A stretch of DNA of 64,000 nucleotides from Clostridium rhizosphaerae (lineage in GTDB: Bacteria; Bacillota; Clostridia; Clostridiales; Clostridiaceae): the NCBI RefSeq assembly GCF_016765585.1, contig NZ_JAESWC010000002.1, positions 744,001 through 808,000 of the forward strand, read 5' to 3'. The translations under genes and the position numbers were made by a program. Below the pieces are notes generated by a model. It searched no databases and had not been told where the DNA came from. It was given only the letters and a program-made list of their open reading frames with translations. The first letter of the stretch is position 1. Every line of letters begins with the position of its first letter. Below are positions 8,801-16,832 of this stretch, piece by piece.

Positions 8801-9547
8801 TCAATTTTTCTTTAAATGAGCAATAATATTAGAGTTTGGAATACTTTCAAGTATATTTTTAACCCCATTGCTGTCAACGGCGGTAATTATAGATGTAGAA
8901 GGTCCGCTGGATTTATTGATGTCTACCTTAAATTGTTCTTCAAAATATAGTTTTAGTCTATTACTTTCAGCAAGCTGTTTGCATTCGTAAGCTATACCTT
9001 TAGATCCTACCGGCACTATCTCATAAACAAGATTATTATTTAACAGCTTATATATTGAACTATAATCTACAATTTCTGAATCTTCTTCAAGATTTATTTC
9101 GTCTCCAACCTTAGGAATACCTATGCTTATACATACAGCTTCATTTTTTACATTCTTAACTTTTAATTTATTGTTTTCTGCTATACCTATTACAGTTATA
9201 CCTAACCCTGTACTAACTGTTGAAAAATTCTCTTCTGTACTGCCTGTAAGTACAACATCCTTTATTCCAGCCAAGCTTAATTCATGCTTGATTCCTTTAA
9301 TTATTTCCTCTCCTGTAGTATTCATTTCATTGCACACTGTATCTGTTAATGTTATTATCTCAGCACCTGCACATATAACTTCCAATAAAGCTACTCTTGA
9401 TATTAATTTTCCAACATAGAAAGGTGGTACCTTTAATATGTCTCCATCCTTAATGCCCACGGAACCACAGCTGTCACAGGCTATTACCATGGTCATTTTT
9501 TCATCTAATGTTATTAAACTTAAATCTCTTATTTTTCTGACTTCCAT
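8801..9547 (-). CDS. cblS: Alpha-ribazole kinase-like protein (AIR synthase-related fold)
   Basis: 248-residue protein of the PurM/ThiL-like ATP-binding superfamily (VIACDSCGSVGIKDGD at the N-terminus, VVLTGSTEENFS and a GLGITVIG segment). In Listeria and Geobacillus such a protein, CblS, phosphorylates alpha-ribazole to alpha-ribazole phosphate, and is encoded beside the transporter CblT. Here it overlaps the cblT-like gene by 19 nt and sits with cobS and cobC, which strongly supports that role: imported alpha-ribazole is phosphorylated, then joined to cobinamide-GDP by CobS. The assignment rests on fold and context; a hydrogenase-maturation HypE role is less likely since no hyp genes are near. 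Confidence 0.78.
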   Translation of the reverse strand: MEVRKIRDLSLITLDEKMTMVIACDSCGSVGIKDGDILKVPPFYVGKLISRVALLEVICAGAEIITLTDTVCNEMNTTGEEIIKGIKHELSLAGIKDVVLTGSTEENFSTVSTGLGITVIGIAENNKLKVKNVKNEAVCISIGIPKVGDEINLEEDSEIVDYSSIYKLLNNNLVYEIVPVGSKGIAYECKQLAESNRLKLYFEEQFKVDINKSSGPSTSIITAVDSNGVKNILESIPNSNIIAHLKKN

Positions 9548-10023
9548 TGTTTAATGCTCCTTGGCAAAAATTTATACACCACAAGGGAAATAATTATATT
9601 TATTAAGGCTGCTAAAGATAATATTGGTATCATGGCAAGTATTGATTTCCCAACTATAGGGATAAGTATTATTACAGATATAGGACCGTTTATTGCCACG
9701 CCTATAACCGCAGCTATAACTAGTCCAAGGTTTTTGCTTATCTTTGAAAAAAAACGATAGGTTGTACCAAACAGTACCATCGTTACGGCCATATCAACCA
9801 TAATAATTATATGTACAGGTAAAGTAAGAGGAAATCCGCTAATAGCAGCAGTTAAAATATGTCCTATTGCTCCTACTATAGCGCCATATAAAGGTCCTAA
9901 TACTAATGTACATAGAAAACCTGGCATTGAATCAAAAGCTATGCTTCCTGCTATTTTGATATTTGCACCTATAAAGCTTAGTGCAATAAAAAGTGATAAT
10001 ATAATTAATTTTTTTGTTTTCAT
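9529..10023 (-). CDS. cblT: ECF transporter S component, probable alpha-ribazole transporter
   Basis: 164-residue integral membrane protein with about five to six helices and the ECF S-component pattern (ALSFIGANIKI near the N-terminus, GPLYGAIVGAIGHILTA in the middle). In the Listeria/Geobacillus salvage route CblT imports alpha-ribazole. It lies directly between cobS and the cblS-like gene on the same strand and overlaps the latter, so the substrate call comes from context. The shared ECF energising module is not in this window. Confidence 0.78.
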   Translation of the reverse strand: MKTKKLIILSLFIALSFIGANIKIAGSIAFDSMPGFLCTLVLGPLYGAIVGAIGHILTAAISGFPLTLPVHIIIMVDMAVTMVLFGTTYRFFSKISKNLGLVIAAVIGVAINGPISVIILIPIVGKSILAMIPILSLAALINIIISLVVYKFLPRSIKQWKSEK

Positions 10024-10044
10024 AATTTCAACCTCTTCTATCTT

Positions 10045-10800
10045 TTAAATTTTATACAAAGCTATGTATACAAGCATCACAAAAATTTCAACTATTTCAT
10101 TATTTGCGCCTAATAGATCTCCAGTTAAACCGTTAATTTTACTTTCACTGTATTTATTTACTAACAGAGTTATGATTACAGCTGTAATAAACATAGCTGC
10201 TGTAACTTTTAAGCCAAGCATTATATAAATGATTGCTGCTGCTATAAAAGCAGAAATGGAAACTACAATTCCACTCATGTTTCCTACAAATAAATTGCCT
10301 GATCCAGTACTTTTTGCCGGCTTTCCCACAAAAGAAAGAAACACTATGCTAAATTTAGATATCACTGGTACAGCAATAATTATTAAGGCTGAACTATACT
10401 GAGAGGAATAGGCTAGAGAATTAACTTTAAGCATAATATCCATTACTATAGCAATACAGGCAAAGGTTCCTATCCTGCTGTCCTTCATTATCTCTATTAT
10501 CCTATCCTTGCCCTTAAAGGCATAAAAACCATCACATGTATCTCCCAAGCCGTCTACGTGAAGAGCACCTGTAACTAAAATTCCCGATAGAACAGCAAAA
10601 ATGGCTGCTATGCCTAAAGAAGTAACCTTAAAAAATAACATATATATAAGCCACTGTATTCCTCCCACAATAAAGCCTACCAAAGGCAAAAAAATAGCTC
10701 CTCTTTTAAAGTTTTCCTTCTCACATTTTAGACTGATATTTACAGGTATTCTTGTTAAGAACTGAAACATCAGTAAAAAATCATTAACATATTTATTCAT
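10045..10800 (-). CDS. cobS: Adenosylcobinamide-GDP ribazoletransferase (cobalamin synthase)
   Basis: Integral membrane enzyme that attaches alpha-ribazole (phosphate) to adenosylcobinamide-GDP, the last joining step of cobalamin synthesis. 251 residues, with the family motif HVDGLGDTCDGFYAF around residues 81-95 followed by IMKDSRIGTF, both conserved in CobS, and the C-terminal LTGDLLGANNEIVE segment. Six or more hydrophobic helices. It is transcribed after cobC and before the cblT-like gene with 21-40 nt gaps, forming an operon. Confidence 0.95.
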   Translation of the reverse strand: MNKYVNDFLLMFQFLTRIPVNISLKCEKENFKRGAIFLPLVGFIVGGIQWLIYMLFFKVTSLGIAAIFAVLSGILVTGALHVDGLGDTCDGFYAFKGKDRIIEIMKDSRIGTFACIAIVMDIMLKVNSLAYSSQYSSALIIIAVPVISKFSIVFLSFVGKPAKSTGSGNLFVGNMSGIVVSISAFIAAAIIYIMLGLKVTAAMFITAVIITLLVNKYSESKINGLTGDLLGANNEIVEIFVMLVYIALYKI

Positions 10801-10839
10801 TGTATTATATTCCTTTCAATACTTATTTACTAAACAATT

Positions 10840-11439
10840 CTATTTTACATGACTAATACTGTCAATGAATAAATTTCCATACTCATATTTTATTATGCTT
10901 ATATCGCAATTTTTAGACGAGAACTTCCAATACAAATCAAGATTTCCCTCAAGCACGCAGCAATAAATTGTTCTTATAACACCACCATGGGTTACAACAA
11001 GCACATTTTCCTGTTCCTTATGAAGAATATCCTCCAAAAACTCCTTAATCCTGCTGTAAAATTGCCTGTAACTTTCACCTCCCGGAGGCGCAAACTCCTT
11101 CCAGTTCTCATTCCACATTTCATATTCTGATGGAAATTCCTTTTGTATTTGTTCATAATTCTTTCCTTCAAATTTTCCAAAATCTATTTCATTTATTCTC
11201 TTATCTGTAATTAGGTTTAAATCTCCATTATTTAAAGCAAATTCTGCTGTTTCTCTAGTTCTTTTCCTCTCGCTTATATAAATACTGTTAAACTTTATTT
11301 CTTTTAATAACTCTCCTGCCCTTTTACTTTGATCTATACCTACTTCATTTAAGCTTACATCAAGCTTACCATAATAAAACCTGCTTTTATTTTCCTCAGT
11401 TTCACCATGTCTTAATAAATATAATTGCATTAAGTTCAT
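10840..11439 (-). CDS. cobC: Alpha-ribazole phosphatase, histidine phosphatase family
   Basis: Removes the phosphate from alpha-ribazole-5'-phosphate (or from the cobalamin phosphate). The phosphoglycerate-mutase fold is evident: LLRHGETEENK with the catalytic His near residue 10, the RKRTRETAE arginine segment, and VVTHGGVIRTI with the second catalytic His. About 199 residues, typical for CobC. Two in-frame ATGs exist at 11439 and 11430; the AAAGGA site is only 2 nt from the first and 11 nt from the second, so MQLYLLRHG at 11430 may be the true start. First gene of the four-gene salvage operon. Confidence 0.87.
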   Translation of the reverse strand: MNLMQLYLLRHGETEENKSRFYYGKLDVSLNEVGIDQSKRAGELLKEIKFNSIYISERKRTRETAEFALNNGDLNLITDKRINEIDFGKFEGKNYEQIQKEFPSEYEMWNENWKEFAPPGGESYRQFYSRIKEFLEDILHKEQENVLVVTHGGVIRTIYCCVLEGNLDLYWKFSSKNCDISIIKYEYGNLFIDSISHVK

Positions 11440-11513
11440 TTTCCTTTCATCTAATTGAAATAATAGGTTAAACTAATCTATATTCGAAGTTGTTTATGAA
11501 ACACAAAAAATAA

Positions 11514-11681
11514 GGGAATGCTGGAAAACAGCAAAACCCAGCGTGCTATTGAATTTCTAGAAACATTTGATCAAGCAGTAATAAGACTTTAATTTTAAAA
11601 TTATTAGTCTTATCTGCGTAACAAAAGTTTCTCAGAATTCAAATAACACGCGGTAGGTTTAAGCTGCTTTGCAATATCCCC
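11514..11681. repeat. Long palindromic repeat, copy B (short form)
   Basis: Quasi-palindrome of about 168 bp. Outer arms GGAATGCTGGAAAACAGC and the complement of GCTGCTTTGCAATATCC pair; next comes CAGCGTGCTATTGAATT against AATTCAAATAACACGC, and the centre is AATAAGACTTTAATT against AATTATTAGTCTTAT. The whole element can fold into one long hairpin. It lies 30 bp 3' of the 83-aa gene stop and upstream of cobC. It lacks the innermost module found in copies D, E and F. Confidence 0.85.
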
Positions 11682-11711
11682 TATTACCTTAATAGAGCAT
11701 TTCTGAAATAT

Positions 11712-11963
11712 TTATTTTAATTTAAACTTTAAATAATACTTTATTTTTCTAGATGCTGATGTTATCCGCTCTGCCTGTTCTTTAGTATAGTTTCCCTTCT
11801 CCAGGTCTTCTATGCTAAGATTTATACCTTGATGCTGCAAGAGTTTTGTAAGTATATACATTTCTGCATCATACTTTACTTTTACATCATCCACCAAAAC
11901 TACTATTTTTCTGCCTAAATACAGAGCTTCTAATGCTTCTACCAGACTTTCAGTTGTACGCAT
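11712..11963 (-). CDS. Small protein, 83 aa, unknown function
   Basis: ORF with an excellent AGGAGG site 8 nt before ATG. The product begins MRTTESLVEALEALYLGRKIVVLVDD, is mixed charged and ends in a lysine-rich helix (RKIKYYLKFKLK). No transmembrane segment and no family that I recognise. It is upstream of the cob salvage genes on the same strand but separated from them by a palindromic repeat, so co-transcription is uncertain. Confidence 0.65.
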   Translation of the reverse strand: MRTTESLVEALEALYLGRKIVVLVDDVKVKYDAEMYILTKLLQHQGINLSIEDLEKGNYTKEQAERITSASRKIKYYLKFKLK

Positions 11964-12273
11964 TCCTTTACCTCCTGCCTTCTGTATGTAAATACAGCAG
12001 TTAGTACTGCATTTGCAATAATTTTTTAATGTTTCATAAAATTACTAGTATGTCTTAAGTATATAACTAAACATAGTATTCTACAATAATTTTATACAAA
12101 TAATTAATAAAGTATTCTATTTTAAAAATGTGTAATAATATAATATTATGAAAATTGTTAATTATTAATTCTTTAATACTGCTTCATTCTTTGTTCCATT
12201 TTTTAGAGTTTTAGGGTATAATAATTGTTAAAAAGAAAACCAAATAAAATTCATTGTTATGGAGGTAGATTTA
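11964..12273. other. Divergent promoter region upstream of aldolase gene
   Basis: AT-rich gene-free stretch between the 83-aa gene and fba. It holds a small hairpin GCAGT-TAGT-ACTGC at 11994-12007 and the fba promoter near 12194-12222. Nothing else recognised. Confidence 0.4.
12194..12222 (+). promoter_or_regulatory. Probable fba promoter
   Basis: TATAAT at 12217-12222 with a weak -35 match TTCCAT 17 bp upstream, placing transcription start about 45 nt before the fba start codon. Confidence 0.45.
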
Positions 12274-13137
12274 ATGTTAGTTTCAGCAAAAGAGATGTTA
12301 ATTAAGGCTAGAGATGGTAAATATGCTGTTGGTCAGTTTAATATCAATAACTTAGAGTGGACAAAAGCAATATTATTAACTGCTCAGGAAAATAACTCAC
12401 CAGTAATTTTAGGAGTATCCGAAGGTGCTGGAAAATATATGGGTGGATATCATGCTGTTGTAGGAATGGTTAATGGCTTAATTAAAGACTTAAATATAAC
12501 TGTTCCAGTTGCGACTCATTTAGACCATGGTTCATACGAAGGAGTTTTCAAAACTATTGAAGCTGGATTTTCATCAGTTATGTTTGATGGTTCACACTAT
12601 CCAATAGCAGAAAACATTGAAAAGACAAAAGAGATTGTTAGAATAGCTGCTGAAAAAGGCTTATCAGTTGAAGCAGAAGTTGGTTCAATTGGTGGAGAAG
12701 AAGACGGTGTTGTAGGCGGTGGAGAGATAGCTGACCCAGCTGAATGTAAGCAAATTGCTGACTTAGGTGTTACAATGCTTGCTGCTGGTATCGGAAACAT
12801 TCATGGAAAATATCCTGCAAACTGGAAAGGCTTAGATTTTGATACTTTAGCAAAAATTAAAGCTGTTGTTGGAGATATGCCATTAGTTTTACATGGTGGT
12901 ACTGGAATTCCTGCAGATATGATTCAAAAAGCTATTTCACTAGGAGTTGCTAAAATAAATGTTAATACAGAATGTCAATTAGCATTTGCAGAAGCTACTC
13001 GTAAGTATATTGAATCCGGTAAAGATCTTCAAGGAAAAGGCTTTGACCCACGTAAGCTTTTAGCTCCTGGATTCGAAGCTATAAAGGCTACAGTTAAAGA
13101 AAAAATGGAGTTATTCGGTTCTGTAAATAAAGCATAA
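12274..13137 (+). CDS. fba: Class II fructose-1,6-bisphosphate aldolase
   Basis: Zinc-dependent glycolytic aldolase splitting fructose-1,6-bisphosphate into dihydroxyacetone phosphate and glyceraldehyde-3-phosphate. Family motifs in order are GQFNINNLEW, THLDHGSYEG (zinc His and catalytic Asp), SVMFDGSHYP, EAEVGSIGGEEDG (zinc Glu), GNIHGKYP (zinc His), LVLHGGTGIP (zinc His) and KINVNTECQLAF. 287 residues, normal for Firmicutes. An ATG at 12259 is in frame but overlaps the GGAGGT site itself; the ATG at 12274 has 7-nt spacing. The gene uses optimal codons more than its neighbours, as expected for high expression. Monocistronic, with its own terminator. Confidence 0.96.
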   Translation: MLVSAKEMLIKARDGKYAVGQFNINNLEWTKAILLTAQENNSPVILGVSEGAGKYMGGYHAVVGMVNGLIKDLNITVPVATHLDHGSYEGVFKTIEAGFSSVMFDGSHYPIAENIEKTKEIVRIAAEKGLSVEAEVGSIGGEEDGVVGGGEIADPAECKQIADLGVTMLAAGIGNIHGKYPANWKGLDFDTLAKIKAVVGDMPLVLHGGTGIPADMIQKAISLGVAKINVNTECQLAFAEATRKYIESGKDLQGKGFDPRKLLAPGFEAIKATVKEKMELFGSVNKA

Positions 13138-13154
13138 TATTTAAGAACATAAGT

Positions 13155-13195
13155 AAAAGGAATACAGTTTTTCGACTGTATTCCTTTTATTTTTT
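13155..13195. terminator. Bidirectional terminator after fba
   Basis: AAAAGGAATACAGT pairs with ACTGTATTCCTTTT around TTTTCG, followed by ATTTTTT on the plus strand. The last codons of the convergent membrane-protein gene end inside it. Confidence 0.9.
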
Positions 13196-13642
13196 CAATC
13201 CTTTTGCTTTTCCTACAGTGCCACCAAGCTTTTCCCAAAGGTAATTATGTTCCTCAACTGCGTTATTAAAATTACCAGTCTTCCAGTTATGAAGCATTGT
13301 TAATAGCTTTTCTTTATCACTGAAGCTTGACTTCATAACCTCCATTATTACTTTATTAAGTCTTTCCTCGTTAATTTCATCTTCTCCCCAAACTTCGTCA
13401 GCTACAATTTTGGTGTTTGCCATTCTATGCATATCATCATATACCTCTTTTTCTTCTCTGACTGCTACAGGATTATCCTTTTCTGAATTAGTATATTCAA
13501 AGCCCTTTTCTGTAACTTTAACTGTATCTTTAAATACCTCATTACTAACATTCTTAGGCTTCCAAAGCACAGAAATAGCAATAACTATTGCACATAATAT
13601 TACAATAACAACTGATAAAATTTTTATAATCTTTATTTTCAC
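13187..13642 (-). CDS. Membrane-anchored DUF6241-like protein
   Basis: About 151 residues: a short basic N-terminus, one hydrophobic helix (residues 6-27), then a soluble extracytoplasmic part. The C-terminal half (MHRMANTKIVADEVWGED...LHNWKTGNFNNAVEEHNYLWEKLGGTVGKAKG) resembles what I remember as DUF6241, with its typical LGGTVGKA ending. Function unknown. The start is GTG at 13642, preceded by GGGGGG at 6 nt; a longer frame upstream has no ribosome site. The 3' end overlaps the fba terminator. Confidence 0.65.
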   Translation of the reverse strand: MKIKIIKILSVVIVILCAIVIAISVLWKPKNVSNEVFKDTVKVTEKGFEYTNSEKDNPVAVREEKEVYDDMHRMANTKIVADEVWGEDEINEERLNKVIMEVMKSSFSDKEKLLTMLHNWKTGNFNNAVEEHNYLWEKLGGTVGKAKGLKK

Positions 13643-13827
13643 TATGTTCCCCCCACAACTCATTTGCAATATTAACTTAATTATACAACCTTTGGAATAA
13701 TTTTGAAACATATTATTTGAAATTCAAAACAAACAACATCGCAATTTTTAATTAAAAAAATCTTCTATACCGTATTGCAAATCAAGCTACATCGTAATAT
13801 ATTAATATAAAGATACCTTTAAGAGGA

Positions 13828-13848
13828 ATGACAATTAATAATTGTCAT
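13828..13848 (+). promoter_or_regulatory. Leader hairpin 1 upstream of the glutaredoxin-like gene
   Basis: ATGACAATT-AAT-AATTGTCAT, a perfect 9-bp stem with a 3-nt loop. It is followed 23 bp later by a second hairpin with the same ATTAATAAT core. Confidence 0.6.
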
Positions 13849-13871
13849 GTACGTATAAGGAGTACAGAAGT

Positions 13872-13894
13872 CTTGAAGATTAATAATCTTCAAG
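13872..13894 (+). promoter_or_regulatory. Leader hairpin 2 upstream of the glutaredoxin-like gene
   Basis: CTTGAAGATT-AAT-AATCTTCAAG, a perfect 10-bp stem with the same AAT loop as hairpin 1. It lies 30 bp before the start codon. The two may be operators or RNA stem-loops. Confidence 0.6.
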
Positions 13895-13924
13895 GACAGT
13901 ATAAGAAATGCGGGAGGGATATTA

Positions 13925-14263
13925 ATGAAAAAGGTTGTTATGTACACATCAAGTACTTGACCACATTGTACTACTGCGAAGATGTATCTTCGAGAAAAAG
14001 GCATAAGCTATGAAGAAAAGAATATCAGCATAGATACTTCAGCCAGAGCTGAACTAATGAGAAGAGGAATTAGAGGTGTACCTGCCTTTATAATTGGAGA
14101 AGATTTGGTCGTAGGGCTTGATATGGACAGAATAGAAACTTTAATTGACTATAGAGTTGTCAATTGTCCAAAATGCCCAACAAGGCTTAGAGTGCCAAAG
14201 GATAAAGGCAAGATTACTGTATCGTGTCCTAATTGCTCATATGAATTTAAAATGAACAGCTAA
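13925..14263 (+). CDS. Glutaredoxin-like selenoprotein candidate with C-terminal zinc ribbon
   Basis: Reading from the ATG at 13925 (GGGAGG site 7 nt upstream) gives MKKVVMYTSST, then TGA at 13958-13960, then PHCTTAKMYLREKG without further interruption to a stop at 14261. The TGA falls exactly on the first cysteine of the glutaredoxin CPxC active site, giving U-P-H-C if read as selenocysteine. The rest is a normal glutaredoxin/YruB-type fold (GVPAFIIGE cis-proline segment near residue 58, GLD after it) and a C-terminal zinc ribbon (CPKC near residue 80 and CPNC near residue 103). A 6-bp hairpin begins 16 nt after the TGA, where bacterial SECIS elements occur. A point-mutant pseudogene is the alternative. 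Confidence 0.8.
13977..13992 (+). promoter_or_regulatory. Putative bacterial SECIS hairpin
   Basis: CGAAGA-TGTA-TCTTCG, a perfect 6-bp stem with a G/U-containing tetraloop, starting 16 nt after the in-frame TGA. Bacterial SECIS elements place a G in the apical loop roughly 16-37 nt after UGA; here it is at +24. Confidence 0.6.
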
Positions 14264-14264
14264 A

Positions 14265-14311
14265 AATAATAAGGCTGTGAAGAAGTTTTTCGCATTTCTT
14301 TACAGCCTTAT
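14265..14311. terminator. Bidirectional terminator
   Basis: ATAAGGCTGT pairs with ACAGCCTTAT, extended by AAGAA/TTCTT. The U-rich tail is better on the minus strand, serving the convergent 170-aa gene. Confidence 0.75.
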
Positions 14312-14329
14312 GAAATAAACAATTAGTTA

Positions 14330-14842
14330 TTAACTATAGACTTCTTTAATCATTCCTTTCATAACCAACAAAAATTCCTTTAATCTATTCTCTTCTTCAA
14401 CGCTTTTCACTTCAATTTCTTTAAAGACGTGATACAAAATTTCCTTCAATATTATATCTATATTGCTTTTATCAATACAAAGTGCCTCATCAAAGAAATA
14501 TTGCTGAACAAGGTCTGGAGATTTTATAAATACCTCCTGCCATACTCTTATACATTTATCTTCTGATACACCCAGCAATGATTTTAAAGTTTTCTCAGAC
14601 TTTTTAAGCTTTTTCAATGTCTTATTTAGTTTCTTATCTTCTATATCATTAATTGTTGCTTCGAATAAGCAAATAGCTCTTGAAATCTTTGATAATAAAA
14701 ATGCTATATTTATATATTCTCTAGTTATAGAGTTTGCTTTTGATATTATGTTATTAGTTTGTATAAAAACATTGTCCTTCTCGATGAGCTGTTTATGCTC
14801 TTTTGCTAACATATACTGCCTGTCGTAAAGTGCAAGTTCCAT
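14330..14842 (-). CDS. Helical cytoplasmic protein, 170 aa, unknown function
   Basis: The frame begins MELALYDRQYMLAKEHKQL with GAGGTG 7 nt before the ATG; a GTG nine bases earlier overlaps that site and is rejected. The product is almost entirely helical, rich in Lys/Glu/Leu/Ile, with a central coiled-coil-like stretch (LNKTLKKLKKSEKTLKSLLG) and no membrane segment. I do not recognise the family. It is next to a chemoreceptor gene on the same strand but separated from it by a terminator. Confidence 0.65.
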   Translation of the reverse strand: MELALYDRQYMLAKEHKQLIEKDNVFIQTNNIISKANSITREYINIAFLLSKISRAICLFEATINDIEDKKLNKTLKKLKKSEKTLKSLLGVSEDKCIRVWQEVFIKSPDLVQQYFFDEALCIDKSNIDIILKEILYHVFKEIEVKSVEEENRLKEFLLVMKGMIKEVYS

Positions 14843-14917
14843 AATATTCACCTCTTATTTTCTTTATAAGAATATACTAATACAAACAAACGTTCGCGTC
14901 AATATTTTTATATAAAA

Positions 14918-14941
14918 AAGAATTCAGCATATTGCTGAATC
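14918..14941 (-). terminator. Terminator of the chemoreceptor gene
   Basis: ATTCAGCA and TGCTGAAT form an 8-bp stem, followed on the minus strand by CTTTTTTATA. Confidence 0.8.
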
Positions 14942-14959
14942 CTCTATTTCGATTACACT

Positions 14960-16672
14960 TTAAATTTTAAAATCTTGTACAATTTCACTTAATCTTTGAG
15001 CCATTTCAGCTTGAGCCTGAGCTGTATTTGCTACCTGCTCCATACCAATAGCAGCTTCATTAACTCCCGATTTTATACTCTCTGAATTTTCATTTGTCTT
15101 TTGAGCCTGCTGTGCCATTTCATCAATAGCATTGCTTACCTGTTCCATTGTTGCATTTATTTCACTGGACATTGAAGCAATATTATCTGAAATTCTTGCA
15201 AAGTATTCTGCATCGTTGTAATAATCATTTCCTATTTCTACAAATTTATTAAACTGCGGATTTACATCTTCTCTTATAAAAGTTAAAACCTCATTGCTAT
15301 TTTGTCTAAGCTCAGAAACTGCTTCCTTTACTTCCTCAATAGTTTTGTGGATTTGAACTACTGCCTCAGAGGACATTTCAGCCAGCTTTCTAACCTCCTC
15401 AGCTACAACTGCAAAGCCTTTTCCCTGTTCCCCTGCTCTCGCTGCCTCTATTGCAGCATTAAGAGCTAGAAGGTTTGTCTGAGCAGCGATTCCGGATATA
15501 GTATCTGCCATAACCTTTATATTTTCAACTACTTCAGCCTTCTTAAGGGCTTGTTGAATCTTTACTTCATTTTCTGCATTTATATTTTTAATTCTCTCAA
15601 AGGAACGATTACTATTATCTTTAATCTCAATCGCTTTATCCTTTATAATTTCTACTCTCTGACTTCCTTCCAAAGCCTGCCCTGAAAGAACCTGCATACT
15701 ACTGTTTACCTCTTCTGTACTTGCAGAAACCTCTTCTGTACCGGCGCTTGCCTCTTGAGCTGCCAAAGCTATTCCCACGGTATCTTTATTTATATCCTCA
15801 AGTTTAGCCGCCATTTCTTCTACCGTTGCGGATAACTCTTCACTACCTGCTCCTAAGTCCTGAACAGAATTTATAACTTCGCTAATAACAAGCCCTACTT
15901 GTTTTTGTGCTGCATTTAAAGCTCGTCCTATTTGCCCAAATTCGTCCTTTCTTGTTAGAGAAATAGAAGTTGAAAAGTCGGAATTTTTTAATCTCTCAGC
16001 AAAATCTCCTATTTTATTGAGAGGATTTATAATATTTTTGATAACAAGCAATGAAATAATAATACCTACTACAATCGATGCTATTACAGTTAATGCAAAT
16101 ATAATTACAGTTTTTCTAGAATTGATTTCATTTTCGTTTATAACTTTTTGAGCATCAGTTACATTATATTCTGCCAATTGCTTTAGATTTTTTTGAAAGC
16201 TATCTACTATTCCGCTTATGGCTTCAAATTTATCTAGAGCTTCCTTTTGCTTTCCGTCTAAAGCAAGCTTTAATACTTCTTGTCTTCCTTCTCTATATTT
16301 TGCTAAGTCACCTTCAACCGCAGGAATTAAATCCTTTTCAAATTTATCTAAATCTGAACCTTTATATTTTGAGAAGTTATCATCGTATTTTTTAACTCTA
16401 TCGCTTATATCTTTTATCTTTACTTCTTGTTTATCCTTTTCTCCTGCATGAAGTATAATATAATCTATATCTGCTTCTATTGCTCTTGCCTGATTTCTAT
16501 TGTCATTAAGATACTCTACTGAAAGGAGATTATTGCTGTATAACGACTTAATTTCTTTGTTGTTATCATACATATTTTTATAACCAATACCTGCAACTAC
16601 TAAAATCATAATAAGCATTGTCAATGCCAAAGTAAATATCTTCGTTCTAACCTTTAAATTTTTAAATTTCAT
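14960..16672 (-). CDS. Methyl-accepting chemotaxis protein
   Basis: 570-residue chemoreceptor. Membrane helix near residues 11-31, a periplasmic-type four-helix-bundle sensor to about 185, second helix near 188-211, HAMP to about 265, then a cytoplasmic signalling domain. The hairpin tip that contacts CheA/CheW is present ([38 protein letters not shown], with the conserved EAARAGE). The 4HB ligand domain does not reveal the stimulus. It begins [13 protein letters not shown]; upstream AGGAGG on the minus strand supports this start. No che genes are in the window, so it is an orphan receptor. Confidence 0.93.
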   Translation of the reverse strand: MKFKNLKVRTKIFTLALTMLIMILVVAGIGYKNMYDNNKEIKSLYSNNLLSVEYLNDNRNQARAIEADIDYIILHAGEKDKQEVKIKDISDRVKKYDDNFSKYKGSDLDKFEKDLIPAVEGDLAKYREGRQEVLKLALDGKQKEALDKFEAISGIVDSFQKNLKQLAEYNVTDAQKVINENEINSRKTVIIFALTVIASIVVGIIISLLVIKNIINPLNKIGDFAERLKNSDFSTSISLTRKDEFGQIGRALNAAQKQVGLVISEVINSVQDLGAGSEELSATVEEMAAKLEDINKDTVGIALAAQEASAGTEEVSASTEEVNSSMQVLSGQALEGSQRVEIIKDKAIEIKDNSNRSFERIKNINAENEVKIQQALKKAEVVENIKVMADTISGIAAQTNLLALNAAIEAARAGEQGKGFAVVAEEVRKLAEMSSEAVVQIHKTIEEVKEAVSELRQNSNEVLTFIREDVNPQFNKFVEIGNDYYNDAEYFARISDNIASMSSEINATMEQVSNAIDEMAQQAQKTNENSESIKSGVNEAAIGMEQVANTAQAQAEMAQRLSEIVQDFKI

Positions 16673-16803
16673 TTTAGCCTCCTGCTCTTATCAAGTTATT
16701 TATTATATTATACAGTATAATTCATGTGTTCTTCAACAATATTCTATCTTTTTCAACATTTCTTTGATGACTCTATGATTTTTCTTCGCCTAAATTTATG
16801 AAT

Positions 16804-16830
16804 AAAAAAAACCTGGCATATAGCCAGGTA
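16804..16830 (-). terminator. Terminator of the ribD-ribBA operon
   Basis: ACCTGGC-TATAT-GCCAGGT followed on the minus strand by eight T residues, directly after the ribBA stop. Confidence 0.92.
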
Positions 16831-16832
16831 TA

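Noticed and set aside
8801-9547. HypE or ThiL assignment for the CblS-like protein
   Set aside because: The fold is shared, but no hyp or thi genes are near and the cobalamin genes flank it.
11440-11711. Cobalamin riboswitch upstream of cobC
   Set aside because: The space is filled by a palindromic repeat; no cobalamin-box-like sequence was recognised.
13958-13960. TGA as simple nonsense pseudogene mutation
   Set aside because: Position, intact frame, UPHC context and SECIS-like hairpin favour selenocysteine; kept as alternative only.
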